Below, in pieces: positions 1-11,769 of a DNA stretch of 64,000 nt. The notes under the pieces are model-generated. The model did not search any database and was not told the DNA's origin. It worked only from the letters and a program-made list of their open reading frames with translations. Position 1 is the first letter of the stretch; each line of letters begins with the position of its first letter. This DNA comes from Fagopyrum homotropicum (taxonomy: Eukaryota > Streptophyta > Magnoliopsida > Caryophyllales > Polygonaceae), in the NCBI GenBank assembly GCA_033239125.1, contig BSWB01000006.1:118032242-118096241 (forward strand). The letters are read 5' to 3'. A program made the translations under genes and the position numbers.

Positions 1-1693
1 CTATCCCTAGTCAACTGATAATTTTTAGTATGTTCAACATCAGCTATAGATGAGGATGAGGCACGCATATCATTCATATCAGAAGCATGCATATTAGAAT
101 TATTATTATTATCAGAAGAGCTATTATTAGAGAAGAAAGGATCAGAATTACCCTCCCTTAATGGTTGCATGTGCTCAGTAGCTGTGTTTTCATTCATTTC
201 AGAATGGTGATCTCCATTATTTGCTTGTGAGCTAGTTATGTGCTCCAAGCTATTATTAGGTTCCTCAAAACCCTCAACAGAGTAATCTCCAATGTTAAAC
301 TCCACCTCAGTGTTCTGTGGAGTAGCACTGGCAGTGTAGAAGTGTATAGGCACTTCACTTTTATCACATGTAGGCTCAATATTTGCAATTAGTTTTTCTT
401 TAAAATAGAATTCATTTTCATTAAAAGTGACATTCTTGGAAGTGATCACTGTGTAACCTCCTGGTTTAATCAAGAGTATTTTATACCCATTAATATTCTC
501 AGGGTAGCCAAGCATAACTCCCTTTATAGCTCTTGGTTGTAGCTTGCCTTGTACTAGATGTGCATAAGCCGTGCATCCAAAGGGCCTAAGGTATGTTGAG
601 TTGGGTTTCCTGGAAGTCCACATCTCTTGAGGAGTTTTGAAGTCTATAACAGAGGAGGGACATCTATTTATAAGGTAAGCAGCTGTTGTGACATCCTCAC
701 ACCATAGGGTAGGCTTTAAACCAGCACTAACTAACATGTATCTAGCCTTTTCAAGCAAAGTTCTGTTCATTCTTTTAGCATTTCCATTCTGTTGTGGGGT
801 AACTGGGACATTCAAATGTCTCTTGATGCAAGCCACTTTACAGAATGAGTTAAACTCATTGTTACAAAACTCAAGACCATTGTCTGTTCTAAGACATTTC
901 AGTTTATGTGTTGTTTTATTTTCGACTAGGGCTTTCCAATTTTTAAAAGTTTCAAAAGACTCATCTTTAGTTTTTAAAAGGTATATCCAGACTTTTTTGG
1001 AAAAGTGTCTAAGAAAGAGATGAAGTATCTCTTTCCTCCTACAATGTCAATCTGTGCAGGTCCCCATAAATCAGAGTGAACATACTCTAGAGGATGATCA
1101 GCCTTATAACTAGAGGTAGTGAAACTATTTTTGGATTTTTTACCCATTATGAAACTTCCACAGAAAGTTATGGCAGTAGGTTCTTGATCTAGCAAGCCTT
1201 GTTTATAAAGGCTTTGTAAACCCCTATTTCCAATATGTCCTAGTTTGTTATGCAATAGGACAGTTTGCTCTAAAGTCATAGCATTTTTATCTTTAGTTAA
1301 GTTAATTTCAGGTGAGGTAACAACATGGTGCAACCCACCCTTTTTTACACTTTTAACCAAGACAACCTCATGCCTACTAACTTGTCTAACCCCATTTTTA
1401 GTGTGTATAGTGCAGCCTAGGTCATCAAAGAAAAATTCAGAAAGTAAATTCCTTCTAAGCTTAGGCACCCATCTCACATTTTGTAAGATTCTGACTTTAC
1501 CATCATGCATAATCATACGAATATTTCCTATTCCTCTAAAAGCTAAGGAAGAATTATCTCCTAGCATAACATCACCACCATCATATAAATGCAGATTTTT
1601 TAACAAATGTTTATATGGAGTAGCATGTATAATACAACGTGAATCTAAGATCCAGGAGTCATAGGTATGGGCATGATTTGCAAAGTCACACAT
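1..1693 (-). pseudogene. copia pol remnant: protease, GAG-pre-integrase and integrase
   Basis: The minus strand first shows a copia protease start. The catalytic motif reads WILDSR, where the family has DSG, so the glycine is lost. The pre-integrase zinc finger keeps both histidines and its first cysteine (FCGSF), but the second cysteine is replaced by Phe. The integrase core begins with HSDLWGP, which holds the first catalytic Asp. A frameshift near 990-1010 then moves the frame. In the new frame, RTDNGLEF gives the second Asp, and TPQQNG is followed by AKRMNRT, where the family has the catalytic Glu; here it is Lys. An Asn/Ser-rich linker and a YQLTRDR-like motif before RT reach the window edge. 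Protease and integrase are both inferred inactive. Confidence 0.88.
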
Positions 1694-1714
1694 AAACAGG
1701 TCATTAGGATGAAT

Positions 1715-2392
1715 CTAAAAGCATGCTATTATTGTTATCATCAGGCAGACTGGAGCAAAGTAAAAGTTCACAAGGATAGTCATACTCAAAGACAAAGGCA
1801 GAGTGAGCATTTTTTTATCTTTGTTTTCTAACTCGTCCTTTTTTTTCTTCCTACACTCATCTATAAAGTGTCCCACCTTACTACAATAAAAGCATTTTTT
1901 ATTAGATTTATCCTTATGATCTTTATTTTCAGATTTGTCCTTAGAAGTATGCTTCTTCCTATCATTATCCCTTTTAAAATTCTTTTTACCTTTAACCATG
2001 AGAACTTCAGTTTGACTTTCATTTTTATTTCCAGCTTTAACTTTAAACACTTTCATGCTTTTATTTTTCTGGACAATAGACTCAAGAATTTTATCCTTAG
2101 ATATTTCATCTTGACTATATTGAATAACATCCTTGAAGTTATCAAACTGAGCAGGCAAAGAATTTAATAAAAGGATAGCAACATGATCATCAAATATTTT
2201 ATCATTGCATCTTTCTAAATCCTGAGTTGATTTCAGAAAAACATCCAGATTATCTTGTAAAGAAATATGAACATCCATTCTAAAGTTAAACAGTTTACAC
2301 AACAAAGATATTCTACTAGGCAATGACTTTTTAAGGTACAAATCGTCTAGTTTTTTCCATAATAGTGAGGGATTAGTGATACTTACAACCTG
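1715..2392 (-). pseudogene. copia gag, C-terminal part (UBN2-type with zinc knuckle)
   Basis: This is the downstream part of a copia gag polyprotein, which forms the virus-like particle and binds RNA. Typical UBN2/gag features are seen: LWKKLDDLY, a Leu-rich helical region with LLNSLPAQFDNF, a Lys-rich linker, and one CCHC zinc knuckle, CFYCSKVGHFIDEC. The frame enters directly from the TCGGG duplication at the solo LTR border. Its N-terminal half is found at 15485-15692 on the other side of the insertion. The reading frame changes near an A-run around 1815, so the link to protease is broken. Confidence 0.88.
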
Positions 2393-4627
2393 TCGGGTGT
2401 AACACCCCAAATCCGCGGGACTCGAGGCGCTACGGGTTGGGACATCACAATGGGTCCCGACCCTTAGCCTGACAACAATTTCACCGGATCTTGCAACAAG
2501 ACACAAATAAAGACCAAAACCGAAATACATTTTTATGCAGTGTAATGAAACCCGAAAGCATACAAACAAAGACTTCAGCCGAAATACAAAACCCAAGACC
2601 AAACGTCATACACGTGGCTTACAAACACAATAAACGAAGAATAAAACACAACCCGACTCCAAACAAAACCCACTCCTAAAATGTACGGAACCCAGACTGC
2701 CCACTCTTCTAGATCTCTCGGTAGCCTTCCTAACCTGCAAGACAATCTACAACAATCGGTATAAAACCGTTAGCTAATATTCGCAGCATTAGAAGTAAGG
2801 TGAAGGAACAAACACAAGTAAATCAACATAACACACAATATACACCAAATCACACAAGTCCGGTTTATTATCTTTTTATTATTAAGTTATATCCTGTTAT
2901 AATTCAACTTCTTTTGTGACACGAGAATCTCCCGAAACTCGCCTCGGTCCCCACTTACGGCATGGAACGGTACGGATGCAGCCGACCGTCTAACCACACT
3001 GGCTAGTCGCCAAGAACCTCCTAACTCTACGCAAGAGCTAGGCAAGTTGTCACCGCCCGTTATCATACACTTAGGCCAAATAATATATAAAGGTCGGTAA
3101 TCCTATTTCGGTTTTATAAGTTATAATGAAATCAATAAAACACACACCACCAACACGCATCGAATCTAATACATAGAATACGAGATAAGTATGTTTAGAG
3201 ACTTACCTTATCGTCACACTCAACTCACAACACTCTCGCTCCCCTTGGGAAGGAGCCCACAACCTGCTCACAAGAAGATAACTATATCAACAACTCGCTC
3301 AACTCAAGAAGTCTAAACGTCTACATAAATGATCTACGCGAGATCATTTGACTCACATTTTAGGACCGCATCTTAGGATTTCTCATGCTCACATCATACT
3401 CAACACAAGCTAGAAGTCCTTAGACTTCTAGACCTTATGATCTCGCAAGATCATAACCCCTAACACATACTAGGATAAACATGCCTAGTCCAAACAAACT
3501 CAACGATAACAACACCATGCTAGGATAAGTCAATCCTAAGCTTCAAATTCACAAGATTGTACAACCCCACCTCGAGCCTCAAAACGCTCACAAGATCAAC
3601 CATATAACTTAAAAGCCTTATAACAACCTCACAAGATAACCAACACCTCAAGCTTAGAATCAACATCAATCCACCAAACAATATCAAAACCTCGAAACCC
3701 ACTTAAGGTTCAAAGCCACTACTTGGCATTAACTCTAAGTTATGCTAGATCCATCCTAGCATGATACTAAAACTTAACATAACTAGATCGAGGGGAAAGA
3801 ACTCACACGACGTCAAAAGACGGAAGTCGTTCAACGGAAGTCGTTCAACGGATGTCGACTTGGACTCGTTAGGCCTTCATCGGGGTGCTTTCGAACCTAG
3901 CGCCAAACTAAACAAATTTAGCTTATATGCTAAATTTGATTTTAAATATATATAATATATAACTCAAAGGTAAAACTCGTTTTTCAAACGTCAACTTAAA
4001 AATCCCGTAATTCCCTTCCGGGGTAAAAGTACAATACAAGAAACTTGGTCATAAAAACCTTGATTAAAACCTTGACCCGTAAACCGAAATTAATCCAACA
4101 AGGTCACAATATATAGTATATATAAATAAGAATTTAACTCGAAGTAAATCCCAAGTTTAAAAACCGTAAATACATTTCCCGGACATAATATACAACTCTA
4201 GGAATTTGGGCCATCTTCCGTAAATAAAACCTTGGGCCAAAATCTGTAAATAATTCTAGCAGGGGCATAAAGTTCAATTCCAAAGAGTTGGGTCAAATGT
4301 GAAAATACAAAAGATGGTTTGAATCTGTAATATACCATAAATGAGGGGGATTTAAATATAACCCTAAAGATCTTCTTCCTCATTCGATTCAAACGCTGCT
4401 TGGAAAAGAAAAGGGAAGCAGGCGGCGGCGAAGACGGCAGCTAAGCACGAGGGCTGCCCTGGCGGCGTGGCTCCGGTGGAGAGAGGCGGCGTTCCAGGTC
4501 TCCGGTGGTGTGGCGGCGGTAGCAGGCGGTCACAACTGAATTGGAGAGGACAGGCCATCTCCTGCTTCTCTGTTCGGGCCCTAGTGGCACAGGGGAAAAA
4601 GAACGCAGGGATGGAGGCGGCGGCAGC

Positions 4628-7625
4628 TGTAATATCCGAAAATTTTTCTTTCAATCAATTCCGAGTAAAACCGGATTTCGATCTGTTGACCTTTTCATTT
4701 CACCTAATTTCAGGTTTCATCACAAATTCTATCATTTTATGTGAGATTTTTTTCTTACATAAAATGATAGAAAAAATACAATAAACCCTAAATTGCAACC
4801 ATGAGTTCATTTCCAAGACGAGATCATGACAAGGCCATGACGACGCCATCCGACGAGTTTTGACAAGACCATGACAAAGCCAAGACGAGACCATGACGAG
4901 ACCAAGACGAATCCATGACAACATTTGACAAGGTCATGGCACATTTTTGACAAACCTTAACAACCATGCCTAAGGCTTAACAAACTTCTCAGCCCACCTC
5001 CATCCTCCTTAATGATGCAGCCCAAGCCATATTATCATCCAACTTTGCTTCCCTTGCTTGTGGTCCAGCCCATCAGCCACAACTTTGTAACACACTCAGC
5101 CCAGCAGGCAAACCATCAGCCATAGCGTGTGACATGCTCAGCCCAGCAGGCAGGTAACGTCTTCTTTCTCTCCCTCCTATCCCCACGATTACACGCATTG
5201 AAGAGGGAATCGCACACCTTCCTTCTGAGAAAAATTCTTGCAACGGAAATCAGGCAATCTTCAAAACTTCCCTTACTCATTCCGATTCCCTCCCTTTCTT
5301 CACGCCAGTCGGGACACGCTCCATGATCTGCTTCCTTCTGCGTATAGCAAAGATAGCAGCAACTCACACCTCCCTTAACCAGCCAAGAGATTACACTCTT
5401 ACCTTCTATATTGACCTGAATCCCTATCCCTTTCCTGGTCCACACAAATCCTATCACTAGAGTCACCCTTCCTCGTCTATCCTCATCGTCAACGGTGAGC
5501 ATCGAGTCGCTCCATCCCTCTCCTCCTCTTGCATTGACGAAGACTGGAGGACCTTCATCGACGACAACTCAGAAGAACATCAAGCATCTTCCTCTTCCCC
5601 TCCACAGAAGCGTTGCGAAAGACCAATGTATGGCGTCCATCCTGGTGTGTAACAACAACCACCTATTTTCCGGAGTACCCAAGTTTAGACCCTCCTTCCT
5701 TCAATCTATCTAGGTTTCAGACCTTGGCAGCCAATCTAGGTGCCTTTACACCTCATCCGTCCCTTCGGCATCAAGGTGAAGGAGGACCACTCTTGTGAAG
5801 CATTGGCGTTGAACTGGATCAACAGAGGGCCACTCCATCGACATCAAATTCCAGCCAGAGATCTGCGTGTCGACGACCACTGCACCATCGAGGACCCCTT
5901 CCTGAAGCCGTCTTCACGCCTGCAAGAGAGCCAGGTAACCTAACTCCACTGCCAGGATATACGTATGTCCAGACCTTGAGCGGAAATAATGGTGCAATGT
6001 TGGTTGTTCTCAGGACTTAAAGTGATGATCAGTGTATACCAAAGAGATTGGACAAGAGTGAAGGCTGGGAAGGATCGAACTGGTGGTGTGTGGGTGAACC
6101 CTGAATACAAGCTAGTAGTGGGTGAGAATCAAACATAGGATCTATTGTTTTTCCTGTGTTTCAAGTTCAGGAACTGTGTTGAGTAACCATGTTTAAGCCC
6201 ACGTTTTGATAGGTTAGAATTATAATTCACCGTTCAGTTTTTAATACGACTTAGAGTGTTCTGCATGCTGAGATATATCAAAAATTTAGGTCGATCCAAT
6301 GGTCGGATCTGGTTCTACGAGAGTGCAAAGTAGGTTGTTTAGGTAGTTGAGAAAATTTGTAATTTTGACTAAGTATGGATTTACTAGATGTTTAACCAAC
6401 TTAAAGAATTTATGTAGGAATTGTGTCTGGGTAGTTTTGAGAGATCTTTGCTCCTATGAGTAGCATGAATATCATAGATGACCTAGAGATTTATTTCGGA
6501 ATTTTTAGATTTTTATACGAGCCTCGTATCTTATGTAAAAGTCGGACCTTAGCGACTTTTGTGAAAATCAAGGATGGTGTGTAACTCTTATAAATCTTTA
6601 GCGAACTTTCCGTGAGAGCAAGATGGTAGAAATAGATTCCAAAGGAGAGTTTGAAACCAGGTTAGGGAAAATCCTGGAATTTCGGGACCAGGGGTAAAAT
6701 GGTCATTTTACCTTAGGAGGACTTTTTAGTCATTTTCTCTTGACGAGTTTGTGTATCTTAGAAGTTATAGACTTCTAAGATTATGAGATGTATTTTGATC
6801 CACGTGCCTTGTATGACAGGCGTTTGATTTTCTACGGTTGAAGACCGAGTTGGGATGGAGAGAATTGTGGTTTGATTTAGGTAAGTCCTTTGGGCTTACT
6901 TAGCTGACTTTTAAATATGAGTATGAATAATGGTAGTGGTGTGTGAATGAGATGTTTATAGTTATATTTTAGTAATAAATATATACCGACCTATACCTTG
7001 GCCTAAGAGTAACGGGCGGTGGCATTCTGCTTAGTAGCCTGAGGGCGCTGGGGGTTTCTTTAGGGACTAGTCCACACTCGGTTTGTAATGATGCTACCGG
7101 CGGAGGTAAGCTAGACCTACACCGGTTGGATAAAGAACGGAGGCGAGAACTCTTAAGATTCTCGTGCCACAACTTTAAAACGGATTTAAGTGAATCACCT
7201 AAGAGATCAGATAATAACCAAATTGTGTGCCAGCATGATGGGTGTTTATATTACCTTGTTTGTGTTTGTGCTATCCTTATTCTGCTTATATTTGGATTGT
7301 TAGCTAACGGTTTATCCGTGTTGTAGATTTGTAGAGATAGACAGTTGTAGAGAGATCCGGAACGGATGGTCAGCCGGGTCCACGTACTGATTAGATGGGG
7401 ACGGGGGAGTCTCCCATACAACATGCATGTTATGTATATGTTATGTTTTGTAAGGCTGTCACATGTGTACATTCATACAATAAGAATATTATGTTTCGAA
7501 ATTGTTTTAAGTACATTTGTGCCTTGTTGTAAGATCCAAGTAATGTTATTGTTAAACCAAGGTCGGGACCCATTGTGAGGTCCTAACCAGTAGCTCCCCG
7601 AGTTCCGAGAACTTGGGGTGTTACA
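4628..7625 (+). repeat. 5' LTR of LARD-like element 1
   Basis: Begins TGTAATATCCG and ends GGGGTGTTACA. It differs from the 3' LTR by scattered substitutions and a 17 bp segment near 6050 that the 3' copy lacks, so the insertion looks fairly recent. It contains a hairpin, TCTTAGAAGT-n5-ACTTCTAAGA (6756-6780), and a dyad with a splice-donor-like GGTAAGTCC arm (6880-6902). Both recur in the other LTRs of this group. Confidence 0.92.
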
Positions 7626-7628
7626 ACA

Positions 7629-7640
7629 TGGTATCAGAGC
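7629..7640 (+). other. Primer-binding site, initiator tRNA-Met type
   Basis: TGGTATCAGAGC lies 3 nt after the 5' LTR end. This is the standard complement of the 3' end of plant initiator tRNA-Met used to start minus-strand DNA synthesis. Confidence 0.93.
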
Positions 7641-10600
7641 CAGGTTGGCAACAATGGCACTTGAAATCTTCTGAAAGACCGAATGTATAAAATAAATAGA
7701 ACCTGAAAGGAGTCTAAGATTTTCAAAACGGATTTCTGTTTTTACACACATGCATAGTCGGGTTGTTGGGTTAGTAGTACGTCGGACCACCATCGTCTCC
7801 GTGGATCTCTGCAACTTGGGACGATAGGTAAGTTAGTATATAGACTTATATTGATAGGTTTTAGTGTAAAATTATATATATGTGTGTGTGTGTGTGTTGC
7901 ATGTTAGTATCCTAAAGGATATCTTGTATTCTTTAGTTGTGATATCATGAAGCGATTAGCGCCTCATGATAAATCGGTAACGAATTTGAAGAGTTTTCCA
8001 CACGAGATAAGGGATTTAGACCAAGATTGAGTATGATACTCTGGTGGACGCCCTGGTGACCTTATAAATCATCCGAAGAACGGGTGGGCAAAACAGTAAA
8101 GATGTTGAGATAATTTTTACCACCAGTACAACCGGATGATAAAGAAGTTCCCGAGTCAGCTTAGATAGAAGGAATTGGAAGTCATGCAAGGGACTTTGTC
8201 GTATGAAGCCGAGAGATGAATTAGAAGAACCATACAAGAGACGACAAGAGCGTAGAATGGAGATAATAATGGAAAAACAAGAATCATATAGAACGGAGTA
8301 CAACCACGAATTGCGGGGTAAAGGACATTACAATCAAGGCGGACGCCGCCATAAGCAAGCATGGGCATGAGAGTACAAAGAAGATAGAGTGTTGACCCAG
8401 TTGTGAGAAATTAAAAGGTACAAAGATAGAGAGTGAGTCTAATGACGAGAAATAAATTCTATAACAATGGAAGCATGTGGATTCCTTCAAGGATACGAGA
8501 ATTTTGAATGAAACTCCGACATAAGTATCAAAGAAACTAGAAGTCTAAAACCTGAGACAACGAATGTCTATAAAGGTAGCAGGATCAAAACAACACCAAT
8601 GAAGGGGAACAATGTGCGAAAGTAATTTTGGTGGACTAGAGAGAGTCCACAATAACTTACCATTCACCTAAAAGTTTAAGTTACCAACATTGACGGTCAT
8701 ATCGGAGAACCGCAAGCAAACGATGAACAAAGTAAGAAGAATCGTGGAGACACACTTACGAGTTATTGTGGAAGCCTTGTTAAACTCCTTGACGACAGAT
8801 GAATGTTAGGACTAGACTCAAAAGAGTATGGTGACCCCATAAAAGAACAAGAGAAGTGCAGACTTGGAAGGAGCTGAAGGATTGGAGAAAATAGATTTCA
8901 CCAAGTGTATCAAACTCCAAAAGAGATAGAAGAACCATAAGTCCGTGATCTTATAGAAAGTCAACTACAGACTAGTTGGTAATAACTGAGACATAACACG
9001 TGCGGGTCAACTAGTAGTAACTGGTTGACAGATAAGGAGGATAACCATAGACTCATGAAAGAATTTTATAGACATCTGGAGGACTCTTCAAGAAATCAAC
9101 GACGACAAATGTGAAGTTAAATCTGTACATGTGCTAGTAACCTTAATAGTAACATGGAGTGAGACGAGTCAGTAACTCTAACTAAGAACTTAAGAAGACA
9201 GAATAGACGGCCAGGAATGACCCCCTCATGTTAGTTGAGACCAAGAGAATTCTGTAAGTGATTTACTACCTACTGGCTAGGAAAAAGGTACATATCACAA
9301 CTAGTACAAATGGATTATAAAAGGAGGACTAGAGGAGTAAGAAGCATACACTTTTGATAAGACTCTATGTCAGTAAAGACCGAGTGTGCGTAGCATTTCA
9401 TACAAGGGAGAATGATGATTCTCCTATGATATTGGCGGAAGAGACCCTTGTGACTAAGAGATGCACGGAACGAAGACCTACAATTGAGTTAAGAGCAAAG
9501 ATAGAACCCAAAAGTGTAGAGAAATTTTGACCTCGTCAGGGAGATAAGAAGTGGTGAGGAATCACGACGCCATTATCAAAAAGAGTAGGAGGTCAGTAGC
9601 AGAGTCAATGAGGTTCAAAAGAGCAATATTATAAACAACGCTACTAAAGGAACATGTGAAAATGACCTAGGAGACTCGAGAAAGAGAGTTGGCCTAAGGA
9701 AAAGGAAGTGGGAAGGATACAACGAACTAACGAAGAGGAAAAAGATTAACCGAGTAGCTGATGCTTACCAGGAATTTTATGACAGTAGGAGTATGAGAAG
9801 AGTGAGTACGAGATATGGAGGTAAGTCAACTATAGACTAACCAATGTCAACGGAGGACGTGCAAGTGTTGCTGGTATTGATGAGTTATGTGCCGTTAAAG
9901 AGAGATAATGGTGAATGTGGATTTACGTGGTAGATTTACTGACGCCTTGGAGGATTTCCTCCAGTAAGCAACGACAACCCTCTTGGATTCACTAAAGGTA
10001 TAAAGAGAACCATGTTAGAGATTTTGGGAGGGCTGGTCCAGATCAAACTCCGGTCGAGTCAACTAGTTTGGATCTGTGTTAGAAGAATTCAAAAAGTGAA
10101 CGGGAGAGGTTGTCTTCTAATCGTTACCTTAATTCCTTAAGTTAAGTAAGGAAGGTTTTGGATACTTCAACCGGATAGGACTTATGGTGTAATCGGGGGA
10201 AAGAATTTTGGGGGACAACCACTTTGGACTCACAGAAAATGTCCTTATGACTGATGGATGACAGTAGAACTATCAGAGTAGCGCAGCGGAAGCGTAGTGG
10301 GTCCTAACCCACAGAGCAGGAAGCTCAATGGTACCAAAAAAAAAAAAAAAAAAAGTGTTACCCTATTATGGATCCGAGTGAAGAATAAAGGCTTGGTTAT
10401 ATGTTGCTAGACAAGTGGTTTTGAATCCTATACTAATGGAGTACTCTGGAGTGAGTTTTCTTGATGGATTAAGAGAAGAATTTACAACGTAATAAAAGTA
10501 TGGCGCAAAGCTTACACTAGAAAGCTCAAAGTGTGTAACTACCCTACTGAGTCGGAATTCACATAATGAAGGAAGCGGCAGAAGTATACCTGCAACTCAG

Positions 10601-11730
10601 TAATCACGCATAGAGAAAGCATAATCTCAGGTAGATTTTTCGTGTAATGTTATATCGGAATGGAGCCAATTTACGTTTGGCATCAGAGGAATATTCTCGG
10701 TCTATTAAACGTGGGGATATACGACTGCAATGCTGATTGAGTGTTAACAGTTATCGAGTAGTTAAGATCAAACGATGGTGATGTGAGATCACCTTGTGTC
10801 TAGTGTTGTCATTGCGGATACATTCTATATCACCAAGATCTTGGATGCTGCGTAAGAAGTTGAGTTGAGCAGAGAAGGACTAACGGATTTTTTTTATTGT
10901 TGGGTTATATCAAATTTAAGACCCAAAAGGAAGTAGGTGATAAATCATTAACGGAGGAAAGACCTGACTGAGTCACAATAAGGAAACATGACCAAACAAG
11001 TTGTATTACAAAGGGCATTAGGCACTTAGTAAAGTGCCGGTAGATGTCTAAGAAATTTGTTTCCGAGTTGATAGTCGCGATCTTCCGAAAAGTCAAGATT
11101 GAGTAGATGCAGCGGAAGGAATACAATTTTATAGCTATTTTGATAGAGTCATCAAAAGAGCCGGAATTGAGTTTAGAATAGTAACTGTGGAAATCTTAAA
11201 GGGGATTGGGAAGTTATTGATCGACCATCACTCTTAACCATACTAGAAGGTGTACACATAGTGTTCTCGAGTAATAGTAAAGGGAATACATACTGGATCC
11301 GGGACATGTCATCAACTATTAGAAGCTGGTAGTTGGGCTAGATCATATTTTGTGGAGTACCAGTAGCCGTTTTAGAGTGCAGTACTAGACGTCTACAGTC
11401 TAAAGATATACCGATATTGAGGATTCAGTGGACTAGATAAGTAGCCGATGAGGCTACAAGGGGGACGGAAGAGAGCATTAAGTGTAACTATCATAAGTTT
11501 TTGCGAGAGTGGCCGCTACTTCAGTATCGACGAGTTAGTACTCGGATGTTGTTTTGTGTGACCTACATGATTAAGTTTTGATTTTGAGTTTGTTTTTTAT
11601 TTCATGTGCTACTTGACTATGATATTTGAGTAGATCTTGCATGTTAGAAAGTTGAGTTAGATACTCCTATGGATGGAAACCGAGTTAGATACTCCTATTG
11701 GGGGAAGCCTTGTGCTTAGATGCCCTTATT
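7641..11730 (+). other. Non-coding interior of LARD-like element 1
   Basis: About 4.1 kb without a credible gene in any frame; all frames are broken every few dozen codons. A (TG)n microsatellite lies near 7875-7896 and a run of about 19 A near 10337-10355. Several blocks match the interior of LARD-like element 2 (compare 8905-8985 with 20090-20165, and 7629-7680 with 18739-18790). A non-coding interior has therefore been kept across two element subfamilies. Confidence 0.75.
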
Positions 11731-11769
11731 CTAAGTTTCGGGACGAAACTTATTTTAAGGGGGTACTGG
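11731..11769 (+). other. Pre-PPT motif and polypurine tract
   Basis: CTAAGTTTCGGGACGAAACT is followed by a T/A-rich stretch and AAGGGGGTACTGG directly before the 3' LTR. The purine tract primes plus-strand DNA synthesis. The dyad TTTCG-GGA-CGAAA precedes it. The same motif is at 23143-23183 in element 2 and, in reverse, at 44810-44845 in the Tekay element. Confidence 0.85.

Noticed and set aside
688..1023. Plus-strand open frame of 111 codons
   Set aside because: It is the shadow of the copia integrase, which reads on the minus strand with clear motifs (RTDNGLEF, TPQQNG).
4364..4784. Frames of about 100 codons around 4.4-4.8 kb
   Set aside because: They cross the border between the solo LTR and the LARD-like element at 4628, so they are chance joins.
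7629..7640. tRNA gene fragment
   Set aside because: Only the 12 bp complement of a tRNA 3' end is present, directly after an LTR; it is a primer-binding site.
10337..10355. Poly(A) tail of a SINE or processed gene
   Set aside because: No target duplication, pol III boxes or gene-like sequence upstream; it is a simple A-run in the LARD-like interior.
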